Shown here one piece after another: positions 26,572 to 34,769 of a stretch of 64,000 bases of DNA. Position numbers and translations under genes: made by a program. The notes below the pieces were generated by a model that saw only the letters and a program-made list of their open reading frames with translations, was not told where the DNA came from and made no database searches. This DNA comes from Opitutales bacterium (GTDB taxonomy: Bacteria; Verrucomicrobiota; Verrucomicrobiia; Opitutales; Intestinicryptomonadaceae), in the NCBI GenBank assembly GCA_015061945.1, contig SUVP01000001.1, forward strand, positions 1 to 64,000. Direction: 5' to 3'. Positions within the stretch are counted from its first letter, which is position 1. Every line of letters starts with the position of its first letter.

Positions 26572-27783
26572 ATGAACACAAAAGCATTCACCTCCACAAT
26601 AAATCCGCGTGTTTCAAGAACACGATTCAACCCAATCAAAAATTTGCGTCCAGATACTCTCGCACGAGCTCTCGACGAGTTCGAAGCTGGCAGGCTCGGT
26701 ACTGCTACAAGAATTTTTGAATCTATATTGAAACGAGATGACACAATATGCGGATTAAACCTTAAACGAAAAAAATCAATATCACGTCTCGAAAGCGAGA
26801 TTGTAATAAAAGAAGAATCGCCCCGTGCGTTTGAACACAAAAAGGTTCTCGCCGATTTTTACGATTCACTCGAAACAACAAACTTTGTCGACAGAAACCA
26901 AACAGGCGGATTACGTATGTTGATTTCGCAAATGATGGACTCGGTCGCTATGAAATATGCCGTTCATAAAATCGAGTTTTTGCAAGACAAAGATAAGATA
27001 CGTGGACACTTCCAACAATATCCTCTTTGGATGTTTGAAAATACTTCGGGCAAACTTCGTTTACTTGAACACGAAGGTCAGTTGACAAACGGAACTCCGC
27101 TACAAGACGGACAATGGCTTATCACCTGTGGCGACGGGCTTATGACAGCCTCGGCAATCGCCCATTTATTCAAGATTCTACCGTTAAAAGATTGGCTGAT
27201 ATATTGCGAACGCAACGGTATGCCAGGGATAAAAGCTACAACAGATGCATTCCCAAATTCTCCACAATGGGAAGCGACTTGCGAGGCTGTCGCCGATTTT
27301 GGTGCAGAATTTCACGCAGTACTTTCTAAAGGTACAGACATAGAAGCTATCGACGTTTCCACAAGCGGAGAACTCCCTTACCCCGCAATTATCGAGCGTG
27401 CCGATAGAATCCTTTGTGCCCTCTGGCGTGGTAGCGATTTAAGTACCATTAGCGGAAATAATCAGGTTGGTGCGAGTGCCCAGTGGTATGAAAGCACACT
27501 TATTGAAGAAGCAGATGCGTCGGCAATAAGCGACACGCTACATAGAATTGTTGATAGACAAGTCATAAAGCTCGCATTGGGCGACGATGTCGCACTTGCA
27601 AAATTTACTTTAAAACTCCCCGACTACGAAGAACACAAATGCGAACTTGAGATAATCGAGCGTCTTTGTGCACTCGGGCTGAAGCCAGATATCACAGAAT
27701 TGTCGAGACGCTTTGCAGTACCGATGATGGCAACAAAAAATCCTGACGAAAATGTGGAAAGCAAAAAAGATGAAATTCGATAA
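26572..27783 (+). CDS. Mu gp29-like phage portal protein (DUF935)
   Basis: This 403-residue protein is the first gene of a phage-structural cluster. The central segment WLIYCERNGMPGIKATTDA is typical of Mu-type portals (DUF935), as is the later LCALWRGSDLSTISG followed by a long helical stem. Portals form the dodecameric ring through which DNA enters the head. The frame is intact, without frameshifts, and overlaps the protease gene by 14 bp. Length is a little shorter than the roughly 500 residues of Mu gp29. There is no terminase gene upstream, unlike in Mu; clpB lies there instead. Confidence 0.78.
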   Translation: MNTKAFTSTINPRVSRTRFNPIKNLRPDTLARALDEFEAGRLGTATRIFESILKRDDTICGLNLKRKKSISRLESEIVIKEESPRAFEHKKVLADFYDSLETTNFVDRNQTGGLRMLISQMMDSVAMKYAVHKIEFLQDKDKIRGHFQQYPLWMFENTSGKLRLLEHEGQLTNGTPLQDGQWLITCGDGLMTASAIAHLFKILPLKDWLIYCERNGMPGIKATTDAFPNSPQWEATCEAVADFGAEFHAVLSKGTDIEAIDVSTSGELPYPAIIERADRILCALWRGSDLSTISGNNQVGASAQWYESTLIEEADASAISDTLHRIVDRQVIKLALGDDVALAKFTLKLPDYEEHKCELEIIERLCALGLKPDITELSRRFAVPMMATKNPDENVESKKDEIR

Positions 27784-28489
27784 AGAACTTCTGCAAGTGC
27801 TTTGCCCTTTCGGAGAGTGGGAACATCCCAAAGGTATGCAAGTTGTCGACGAAGAATCGGCACGACGTATGAGACGTTCGGCAGGCTGGTCGGCGATGTC
27901 TCCAATCCCAATCTATATCGGGCATCCAGACGACATTCCATCAAAACGCAAACCCAAAGTTGTCGGCAAAATAAAACGGATTTGTCGATCGCACGACGGC
28001 ATTGCGGTTGTCGCACAGTACCCTAAAGAAATTTACAAAGATGTTATATCTGGGAAATTTTCGGCAATGTCTCCACGCTGGCAAATGGAACATATCGAAG
28101 GCGAAAAATATCGCCCCGTAAAACTCATTTCTGTGGGACTGACAAACAATCCAAACATCGCAGATAGCGGAAAAATTCTATCGATGAGAACCAACTCAAC
28201 GCTGTTTGAGACTGCAATATTTGAAAGTCGGAAAATCGCACAACGTATATCTCAACTTGGCAATTCTATTTCGCAAATTACCTCAAAAACAGAATCGCTA
28301 AAAAAACAACTCAACGCTGAAAGACTCTCAAACCGCCTAAAAGAAAGAGAATCGAGCTCGCCAAGTAAAAATATATCTGAACGAAAAATGAACGTATCGA
28401 AACTTGTAGATGCAGCACGCAACCGGAGTCGGATGTTAGGCGAACCATATACCAAAAGTTTTTCAATCGTAAAAAAACAAAACATTTAA
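27770..28489 (+). CDS. Mu gpI-like prohead protease/scaffold protein
   Basis: This 239-residue protein resembles the Mu-like I protein. The protease part has PIYIGHPDDIPSKRKPKVVGKI and the segment GKFSAMSPRWQMEHIEG followed by KLISVGLTNNPNI, the usual substrate-proximal motif. The C-terminal 80 or so residues are helical and charged, as expected of a fused scaffold. I chose the internal Met at 27770 (MKFDKELL), which overlaps the portal end. It would process the prohead during assembly. The placement portal-protease-cement-capsid matches phage head operons. Confidence 0.72.
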   Translation: MKFDKELLQVLCPFGEWEHPKGMQVVDEESARRMRRSAGWSAMSPIPIYIGHPDDIPSKRKPKVVGKIKRICRSHDGIAVVAQYPKEIYKDVISGKFSAMSPRWQMEHIEGEKYRPVKLISVGLTNNPNIADSGKILSMRTNSTLFETAIFESRKIAQRISQLGNSISQITSKTESLKKQLNAERLSNRLKERESSSPSKNISERKMNVSKLVDAARNRSRMLGEPYTKSFSIVKKQNI

Positions 28490-28491
28490 CC

Positions 28492-28511
28492 ACAGAACAA
28501 TGACGTTCTGT
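28492..28511 (+). other. Stem-loop upstream of the cement gene
   Basis: ACAGAAC (28492-28498) pairs with GTTCTGT (28505-28511) in the 45-bp gap before the cement gene. No T run follows, so it is more likely an mRNA-stability or translation element than a terminator. A good ribosome-binding site (AAAAGGA) comes between it and the ATG. Confidence 0.45.
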
Positions 28512-28534
28512 AAACAAACAAGAAAAGGACAAAA

Positions 28535-29230
28535 ATGAAGAATAAAATCAAATATGCCGTCTATGCGTTGTTTAACTTCGCATCGGCTTTAACAACACGC
28601 AAGCGTGCGTTCTGCAACATCGCCGAAGGAACTCACGCTGGCTCTATAACAATGACTGCTGGCGAAAATATCGATATGCAAAATTTGCTCGTATCGGCAG
28701 GCGAAAATGAAGGCGAAATTATCGTCGCACAAACAACATCAAAACCGCTGGGTGTGTGTATCGACGAAGGAATCAAAGGCGAAAAGTTGGCAGTAGTTTT
28801 GGGTGGCTCAACCGACTCAACTTTCATTTGCCGTACATCGAGTGATATCACTGAAGGCGATTCTGTGTACTCTGCACCAAATGGTAAAGTTAGTGCGTTT
28901 GCATCAAATGGATGCTACAAAATTGGTGTCGCACTTTGCTCTGCAACGACAGGTGGAGTCGTTGAAATCGACCCACAAGGCTTTGGCGAAAGTGCATGGC
29001 AATTCTATTCGTGCGGGATATATCAATGGCAAAGCTCTACATCAACTGAAAAACTCTCGTGTGCTGGTCTCAACGAAAACGATGTTGTAATAGCTTCAAT
29101 CTACGCAAAAGGCGGTAGCGAAAAATCGGTAAACGCAACCGCAAATAGCACTGGCATTCAATTCCAACTCGACGCAAATGGTACTGCTGGCTCAACAAAA
29201 ATCGCATGGATTGCAATTAGAAAGAACTAA
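28535..29230 (+). CDS. Capsid cement/decoration-like protein
   Basis: This 231-residue protein has an N-terminal half typical of DUF2190-like cement proteins: NIAEGTHAGSITMTAGENIDMQNLLVSAG, then KPLGVCIDEGIKGEKLAVVLGGSTDSTF and DITEGDSVYSAPNGKV. These small beta-tulip proteins stabilise the head. The C-terminal 80 residues (after EIDPQGFGESAW) look like an added beta-rich domain, perhaps a surface extension. It stands directly before the capsid gene, as expected, with a 2-bp gap. Confidence 0.62.
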   Translation: MKNKIKYAVYALFNFASALTTRKRAFCNIAEGTHAGSITMTAGENIDMQNLLVSAGENEGEIIVAQTTSKPLGVCIDEGIKGEKLAVVLGGSTDSTFICRTSSDITEGDSVYSAPNGKVSAFASNGCYKIGVALCSATTGGVVEIDPQGFGESAWQFYSCGIYQWQSSTSTEKLSCAGLNENDVVIASIYAKGGSEKSVNATANSTGIQFQLDANGTAGSTKIAWIAIRKN

Positions 29231-29232
29231 TA

Positions 29233-30150
29233 ATGGAGAACAAAAATATTATTACAGCAAACGAAAATAGATTCACTGCAACTAACTATTCCGAAGCTCT
29301 CACAGCGTTCACTGTCGGTTGGGTAGACCCTGATAATATCGCAAAATTGCTCGATTTCATCGCCCCACCTATCCCTGTCGGCAGACGTTTTGAATTTAAA
29401 CGTAGCGATAATGCACAAGCGTTTTACTCGGAAAACGATGACGTTCGCTCTATCGGTGCAGAATTCAAAAGAGTTAAGTATGACGGTGAATCGGTAAACG
29501 AAAAAACGCTCAATAAGGGCTTAACTATTCGAGTTGATCACGACGAAGTTGCTGGCGACGATTGGCAAGAACGTTATGTGCAAATGCTCCTTCAACGCCT
29601 CTTGAGAAATGAGTTGCGTCGTGCAGTTTCAGCACTCGAAACAATCGCAACAGAACACGCAAGTGTGGATTGGATAGACGCCGATAATCCTGACGCTGAT
29701 ATTAGAGATATGTTGGCTTCGGCAACAAACGAAAGTGGTATCCGACCAAACAGACTTCTCTTTGGTGAATCGGCGTGGGACAAAAGAATGACTTGCCTTG
29801 AATCGCAAAATTCTGCTGTTGCATTCAAAGGTGCATCGATGTTGCAAAGCGAACTTGCTGGTAAGTTCTTACTCGATGGTTGCGAAGTATTGTCATCAAG
29901 ATATCAATCGGCATCTACACAGAAATCGCAAATTCTCGGCGATACAGTCTTCGCATTCTTCGGGCAAAACACTGTATCAAAAGACGAACCATCAAACCTC
30001 AAGCGATTCTACACGCCAACAGAAGAAGGCTCTGCGTTCCGCGTATATTGCGACGAACACGCAAAGTACACTGACATCACAGTCGAACACTACTCGAGTA
30101 TTGTTGCAACAAGCAAACTCGGTGTTCGCAAACTCTCAATTAACGTATAA
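29233..30150 (+). CDS. Major capsid protein candidate (HK97-fold type)
   Basis: This 305-residue protein fits a major capsid protein by position and pattern: an N-arm-like start, an E-loop-like stretch (FEFKRSDNAQAFYSENDDVRSIG), a long spine-like helix (DDWQERYVQMLLQRLLRNELRRAVSALETIATEHA), and an A-domain with PNRLLFGESAWDKR and GDTVFAFFG. The lack of an N-terminal propeptide is consistent with a separate scaffold. It follows the protease and cement genes and is closed by a hairpin. The family call rests on pattern and order, not on a database hit. Confidence 0.68.
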   Translation: MENKNIITANENRFTATNYSEALTAFTVGWVDPDNIAKLLDFIAPPIPVGRRFEFKRSDNAQAFYSENDDVRSIGAEFKRVKYDGESVNEKTLNKGLTIRVDHDEVAGDDWQERYVQMLLQRLLRNELRRAVSALETIATEHASVDWIDADNPDADIRDMLASATNESGIRPNRLLFGESAWDKRMTCLESQNSAVAFKGASMLQSELAGKFLLDGCEVLSSRYQSASTQKSQILGDTVFAFFGQNTVSKDEPSNLKRFYTPTEEGSAFRVYCDEHAKYTDITVEHYSSIVATSKLGVRKLSINV

Positions 30151-30165
30151 GGAGCGTTGAAACTT

Positions 30166-30202
30166 GTGCGGTGTATCGCCATACACCGCACATCATTTTT
30201 TA
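30166..30202 (+). terminator. Terminator-like hairpin after the capsid gene
   Basis: A perfect 11-bp stem GTGCGGTGTAT/ATACACCGCAC (30166-30176 with 30181-30191) with a four-base loop is followed by ATCATTTTTT. It lies inside the cluster, 3 bp before the ATG of the next gene, so partial termination would raise capsid output over the downstream neck and tail genes. Confidence 0.65.
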
Positions 30203-30204
30203 TT

Positions 30205-30654
30205 ATGGATTGGATAAAATTAACAACAAAAGATTTGGAATGTGTTTTAAACAAACCTCAACTCGACATACTAAAAGCACAAGCTTTGCGTTCTCCCGAT
30301 ATGGATATCGCCTTTGAAGTAATATCAAATATTGTTGCGAGAATCCGTGCAGAAATAGCTGTAAGTGGGCTAAATTCCCTTGATGCCGACCATTCGAGAA
30401 TCCCACTTGAGCTGAAAGATTGTGCGTTGCGTCTTTGTGTGGAATCACTACAAGCTCGCTTGCCTTCGATGGAATTGTCGAAACTCCAAATAAAATATGC
30501 GGACGATGCAAGAGAAACACTTGTTCGTGTAGCGAGTGGTGAATTGCCCGTTAGCAGACCTCTTTTCTCGATTAGTACTGCAACAGCAAAGAAAGGAATT
30601 TCAAGCTCTGCATCAAAAAAAATATCAACACGCAAAACAATGAAAGAGCTTTAA
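30205..30654 (+). CDS. Head-tail connector candidate (gp36/DUF1320-like position)
   Basis: This 149-residue, mainly helical protein begins MDWIKLTTKDLECVLNKPQLDIL and contains KDCALRLCVESLQARLPSMELS, a pattern like adaptor/connector proteins that bind the portal. Mu places gp36 (DUF1320) directly after the capsid gene, so order supports the call. The C-terminal 35 residues are Ser/Lys-rich and probably disordered. I chose ATG at 30205, since the longer frame starts inside the hairpin region. The identity is inferred. Confidence 0.5.
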   Translation: MDWIKLTTKDLECVLNKPQLDILKAQALRSPDMDIAFEVISNIVARIRAEIAVSGLNSLDADHSRIPLELKDCALRLCVESLQARLPSMELSKLQIKYADDARETLVRVASGELPVSRPLFSISTATAKKGISSSASKKISTRKTMKEL

Positions 30655-30655
30655 T

Positions 30656-31069
30656 ATGGGAACTTTGGAACGCTTACAAAAATCAATAGCAGAATATTTA
30701 CGCAGTTTATCAGACTTGAGATTTGCAGATGTATACGCCCAGTTGCTCGATTTTGAAGAAGCTGGGAAAGCCGAAGGAATGAAGATTCGCGTACTTTTGC
30801 CAATGCCATTGAAAGCATCAAAATATGCGATAGGTCCGACATTTTCAGACGTTGAAATCACGATTGAAATCACTCGAGACACCTACATTGCGATGAATCA
30901 ACCAAGTATTCTCACTGCTTCAGAAATTGTTTCACGAGCATTGCATCGCTGGTCGCCACCGATTGAGTCGGGGTTCAGTACACTTGTTCTCGCAGAAAAC
31001 AAACCGTGGCAAAAGATTGATTCAAACAACATCCACATAATATTTAAAACGCAATCTGTTCTACAATGA
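30656..31069 (+). CDS. Phage neck/tail-completion candidate (137 aa)
   Basis: The order (after the connector) and the composition, with an alpha/beta pattern ADVYAQLLDF, MKIRVLLPMPLKASKYAIGPTFSDVEITIEITRDTY and a final IHIIFKTQSVLQ strand, resemble Mu gp37-like or tail-terminator proteins. I cannot assign a family with confidence. It starts 1 bp after the previous stop and overlaps the next gene by 4 bp (ATGA). Confidence 0.5.
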   Translation: MGTLERLQKSIAEYLRSLSDLRFADVYAQLLDFEEAGKAEGMKIRVLLPMPLKASKYAIGPTFSDVEITIEITRDTYIAMNQPSILTASEIVSRALHRWSPPIESGFSTLVLAENKPWQKIDSNNIHIIFKTQSVLQ

Positions 31070-31458
31070 AAATAAAATTCTCAAACATAGTTTTGAACGA
31101 AAATTCTGAACTTCCCAAAGACATCGCAATTCTAACACGCCGTTTGACACAAACAGAATTTCCGATTGAAGCCGACAACGCAAAAATTTTCGATAGAAAA
31201 AATCTACGCATAAACATTTCATTTGTTATCGAACGAAGCCATTGCGACGAAGAATCGGCGAGAATTTTTGCACTTGAACACGCTATAAATTTGTCGGCAG
31301 TTTCATCGGCAATCCTTGAATTTATCGACGATAACAAACATCTTTGCACTCGGTTTAAATCTGCACTGCCGATAAAAATCAAGAGCGAAAATAATGCACT
31401 TATAACATCAACAAAATATGAATTTGTAGCAGAACAATTAGAAAGAATCACATTATGA
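31066..31458 (+). CDS. Unassigned phage-cluster protein (130 aa)
   Basis: I do not recognise this protein. It is mixed alpha/beta, begins MKIKFSNIVLNENSEL, and has a helix ESARIFALEHAINLSAVSSAILEF. Its position between neck-like and hub-like genes suggests a tail-tube-adjacent or assembly role. It overlaps both neighbours by 4 bp (ATGA), showing tight translational coupling. Confidence 0.55.
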   Translation: MKIKFSNIVLNENSELPKDIAILTRRLTQTEFPIEADNAKIFDRKNLRINISFVIERSHCDEESARIFALEHAINLSAVSSAILEFIDDNKHLCTRFKSALPIKIKSENNALITSTKYEFVAEQLERITL

Positions 31459-31604
31459 CAAACGAAGAATTTGAACGAGAAATAAGAGATGAACTCGACG
31501 CAATACAAAGTAAACTCGACCAAATTGAACACGAGCTTGAAAACCTCAACAACACTGTTTCCGAAAACGCACAATCGGCAAACAATATAAAATCTGACAT
31601 CTAA
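31455..31604 (+). CDS. Small coiled-coil protein in the phage-like cluster (49 aa)
   Basis: A 49-residue ORF begins MTNEEFEREIRDELDAIQSK and continues with heptad-like spacing of Leu and Ile (LDQIEHELENLNNTV), giving a strong coiled-coil prediction by eye. It overlaps the previous gene through ATGA and ends 1 bp before the next ATG, so it is almost certainly translated. The acidic helical nature could suit a chaperone, scaffold or trimer adaptor. No homolog is known to me. Confidence 0.6.
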   Translation: MTNEEFEREIRDELDAIQSKLDQIEHELENLNNTVSENAQSANNIKSDI

Positions 31605-31605
31605 T

Positions 31606-33333
31606 ATGAATGCAATTTTTTCAATAGGCGGAGTCAAAAGCTCCGCTTCTCAGCTCGGAATTGTCGATGCAAAAATCATTAGGCGATGTTCTGGTTTAGA
31701 TGAATTGAAGTTATCTCTCGCATCGCCAGAATTTCTCGAAAAATTTTCTATCGACAACACGATAGAAGTATTTGTCGATTCCGTAAAAAAATTCAGCGGG
31801 AAAATTATTAAAACTCCAATTACGCTCGCTGGCAAAACGCAGAATGCGTCAATAATTGCATACAACGCTTGGAACGATCTCGAGCAAATTGTTTACCAAC
31901 AAAAGTGGGTCAGATTTGCAAACAATACTGTCGGCAATTTTTACAGAAGTAAAGTTGTTTTAGGTCAAAATAATAATTCTGAAAAAATAAATGTTGGCGA
32001 ACAAATAAGAGACATCGCTGAGTATGCGATAATGTGTGGTGCAAATTTCAAAATTGGCAACATAGATGTAGATGCACCTATGCTACTTGATGAAACCCGA
32101 GACTTATCTTGTAGTCAGGCAATTTTGCGTGTGTTAAAATGGGCTCCAAACGCCTTTGCTTTCTTTGATTATTCAAGCGATTCTATCCCAACTTTGAATG
32201 TACAGAAATGTACATCGCTTGAGAAAATCATTCTCGATAATTCGATAGATTCAATTCTAAAAGTTTCTATTACGCCACGCCCAGATTTATCCCTTGACGG
32301 CGTATCGATAAAATATGAGCAAGAAAATATTATCAATTCAAAATCGACTCTAACAATTTTTGAGGACAACTATCCGACCGACATTTCCTCGAGTTCTCAA
32401 AAAATACTTGTGATGAGCGTTGACCTTGACGGTAAAAAAGCATCGTGCCACACATACAAAATTGTCTGCGAAAATATCGACTTAGATAGCACACATTGGT
32501 GGGCAAAGCACATTCCATCACTCCCCGAAGCAGATATTGAAATTCTCGAAACATCGATAACCGACGGCAGTTATTTGCGAGAACTTATCGACGGCACGAT
32601 ACCGTCTTCGCTCAACTTCAAAAAGCAAAGTGCAATAGCAAAAGCAAAAATTAAATACATAAAAGATGACGGCACAATTTGCATAAAAAACGTCGCAACA
32701 CGTATTTTAACAACGACTGCACAAACTGGCACATACTCCGTTTGGCGAACATCACAGTATGCAGAACCAAAACCAAATGGACTCGCAAAAGCAATCTACG
32801 AAGCGTCGGCACGTCTACTCCACGAAGGTTCGGTAGAACTTGCTAACGCACTCGAACAAGATTTTATCGGCAAAACAATATCAATAAGCATCCCCGACCA
32901 CAGCGATTTGCTCACGATAAATTCGCCCGTAATTTTTGTGGAAGAAAATATCGCAAAAGAAAAAACTTCTATAAAAATCGGCACGCCAAACCATCTGTAT
33001 CCAGACAAAATTGCCGAGCTTTTCAGAATATCGAGAAATAGAAAAATTACAGAATCATCATTTCTACGAACGTCTGCCCAAAACGATTCTACCATAAGCG
33101 ATATGACAGCCCAACAGCCTCTCGATAACGGTTCAGAAGGCGACACAAATTATCAGCGTTTGTTGATTTCAAAAATCGAAAGTGAAGATTCTGCGAAGAA
33201 AATTGATATCAATTCTGACGATATCGGAGAAAACGAAACCGCACAAATGACCCAAATTTATTTGTGCCACAATGGATATTTAGCATCTGCAAAAATCTTA
33301 ATGACCGAACCGATTATCGAAGATGAATTCTGA
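31606..33333 (+). CDS. Baseplate-hub/tail protein D-like candidate
   Basis: This 575-residue protein starts with a beta-rich region resembling hub proteins of the gpD/gp27 type: FSIDNTIEVFVDSVKKFSGKIIKTPITLAGK followed by NASIIAYNAWNDLEQIVYQQKW. The middle holds more beta segments, and the C-terminal 100 residues are polar. Such proteins form the ring at the tail tip or, in tailless forms, part of the injection apparatus. There is no tape-measure or tube gene between it and the neck genes, which is unusual. It overlaps the next gene by 11 bp. Confidence 0.5.
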   Translation: MNAIFSIGGVKSSASQLGIVDAKIIRRCSGLDELKLSLASPEFLEKFSIDNTIEVFVDSVKKFSGKIIKTPITLAGKTQNASIIAYNAWNDLEQIVYQQKWVRFANNTVGNFYRSKVVLGQNNNSEKINVGEQIRDIAEYAIMCGANFKIGNIDVDAPMLLDETRDLSCSQAILRVLKWAPNAFAFFDYSSDSIPTLNVQKCTSLEKIILDNSIDSILKVSITPRPDLSLDGVSIKYEQENIINSKSTLTIFEDNYPTDISSSSQKILVMSVDLDGKKASCHTYKIVCENIDLDSTHWWAKHIPSLPEADIEILETSITDGSYLRELIDGTIPSSLNFKKQSAIAKAKIKYIKDDGTICIKNVATRILTTTAQTGTYSVWRTSQYAEPKPNGLAKAIYEASARLLHEGSVELANALEQDFIGKTISISIPDHSDLLTINSPVIFVEENIAKEKTSIKIGTPNHLYPDKIAELFRISRNRKITESSFLRTSAQNDSTISDMTAQQPLDNGSEGDTNYQRLLISKIESEDSAKKIDINSDDIGENETAQMTQIYLCHNGYLASAKILMTEPIIEDEF

Positions 33334-33946
33334 CCAAAATTTTACATTCATATCGCCGATTCCGTATCCGATTGAATCCGCTGAACTGCTCGATGGGAAG
33401 TTGCGTTTAGACAACTTTTCTGCCCAAGAATGCGTACAATTTTTTTGGAGAGTAAAGCGTGTTTATCTAAATGCGGAACTTTCTATTTTCTACCAAAGTG
33501 AAAATTGGGATGAGCCACTTTACGACGAAACAGTTTCGACGAGTTTCGACTCTACAAATACCGACTGCATCTTTGGTGTCTCAATGCGTGAGCGTGTCAA
33601 TTACACAAACCCATGTAACATCACTAACGAACACGGCTTATTAGAAATAACTGGTCCGTACCTCTCAAATGGCTACGAGACAAATGATATCGATTTTTCA
33701 CAGAAAAAATTTGAGTATCATTTGCGATTTTATTTTGGCGTTGGCAATATCGTTATGTCGTCTGAATACATTGCAAATACGAGCAACCCAGACGCAATGA
33801 TAACTGCTCAACGTTTCCCGTTTGAAATTTTTGGACGCACTTATCACTTGAATTTAAACGTACCTAATGCACTTTTGACACCCGAAAAATACGGAATAAT
33901 TACATCATTTTCAGGTAATGCAGAATTGCTGTTTGAATTTCTGTAA
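33323..33946 (+). CDS. Last gene of phage-like cluster, unknown (207 aa)
   Basis: I do not recognise this protein. It looks beta-rich and aromatic (FFWRVKRVYLNAELSIFYQSENW, then YHLRFYFGVGNIVM), without signal peptide or membrane segments. By position it could be a tail-tip, fibre or receptor-contact protein. It overlaps the hub-like gene by 11 bp and ends 8 bp from the convergent LysM gene stop, marking the right end of the cluster. Confidence 0.5.
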   Translation: MNSDQNFTFISPIPYPIESAELLDGKLRLDNFSAQECVQFFWRVKRVYLNAELSIFYQSENWDEPLYDETVSTSFDSTNTDCIFGVSMRERVNYTNPCNITNEHGLLEITGPYLSNGYETNDIDFSQKKFEYHLRFYFGVGNIVMSSEYIANTSNPDAMITAQRFPFEIFGRTYHLNLNVPNALLTPEKYGIITSFSGNAELLFEFL

Positions 33947-33954
33947 AATGAAAA

Positions 33955-34764
33955 TTAACGCGGAATCCTCAAAGTCTGACCAGGCTTGAGTGATTCTGGC
34001 GTTGCCATTCTGTCGCGATTTGCTTTGTAGATATCACGCCAACGATTTTTTTTGCCGTAAACTTTTCGGCTAATATTAGAAAGTGTATCGCCTGGTTGAA
34101 CAGTATATGTTGGCGGAACATCACGTTTAACTTCAATCTTCTGCGGAGTTGATTGAGTTTGTTTTTTATCTGCACGCGAAGTTTGTCTTACTTCTTTTTG
34201 TGCTGGAGCAACGCTAACTCTTTGCGACGCCTTCAACGAATCTGCAAGTTTAATTGCGTCGTCCAAGCGTTGCTTAAGTTCTACATTTTCTTTTTGTAAT
34301 TTTGGCAAAAGCTCCTCAAGCTCCATTCTGCGAGCATCATTATCAAAAGGAGATTGTGGTAATGTTGCAGCAAACCTTTTCTTTGCCGTATCAATCATTT
34401 GGCGAACCATTGGCGATCTATCCGATTTCGGCATCAACTCGAGGTACTTTTTGAAGTGATGAATTGCTTCGATATGGTCATTTATTTCATCAAGATAAAT
34501 TCTTCCCAATTCGAGATGCGATTCTGGTGCATCGGTACGTTTATCCACCACTTTCAAAAATGCACTCATTGCTTCTGAAATATTTCCGCGTTGTAATTCG
34601 CTTTTAGCACGAACAAAATGAGGTTCATCTTCTTCTTTTACAACTTGTGCCTTACCGAAATCGCACCCACCTGCCGACATTACATACAGCACCGCAACCG
34701 TCGCCGATATCAACGCAACTACGGCCTTTCCTTTTAGATTGAGAATGTCGAAAGGTGGGAACAT
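33955..34764 (-). CDS. TPR and LysM domain lipoprotein candidate
   Basis: This 269-residue envelope protein has an N-terminal hydrophobic segment ending MSAGGCDFG (possible lipobox, Cys34), TPR-like repeats (about 50-120: SELQRGNISEAMSAFLKVV, YLDEINDHIEAIHHFKKYLEL), a coiled coil (about 150-180), a Lys/Gln/Thr-rich linker, and a C-terminal LysM (YTVQPGDTLSNISRKVYGKKNRWRDIYKANRD). LysM binds peptidoglycan, so it probably links to the cell wall. It follows purH by 5 bp and is probably co-transcribed with it. Confidence 0.85.
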   Translation of the reverse strand: MFPPFDILNLKGKAVVALISATVAVLYVMSAGGCDFGKAQVVKEEDEPHFVRAKSELQRGNISEAMSAFLKVVDKRTDAPESHLELGRIYLDEINDHIEAIHHFKKYLELMPKSDRSPMVRQMIDTAKKRFAATLPQSPFDNDARRMELEELLPKLQKENVELKQRLDDAIKLADSLKASQRVSVAPAQKEVRQTSRADKKQTQSTPQKIEVKRDVPPTYTVQPGDTLSNISRKVYGKKNRWRDIYKANRDRMATPESLKPGQTLRIPR

Positions 34765-34769
34765 ATCGA

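Noticed and set aside
26334-33960. Attachment sites, Mu-type ends or a tRNA target flanking the phage-like cluster
   Set aside because: No direct repeats, transposase, integrase or tRNA gene was recognisable at either junction.
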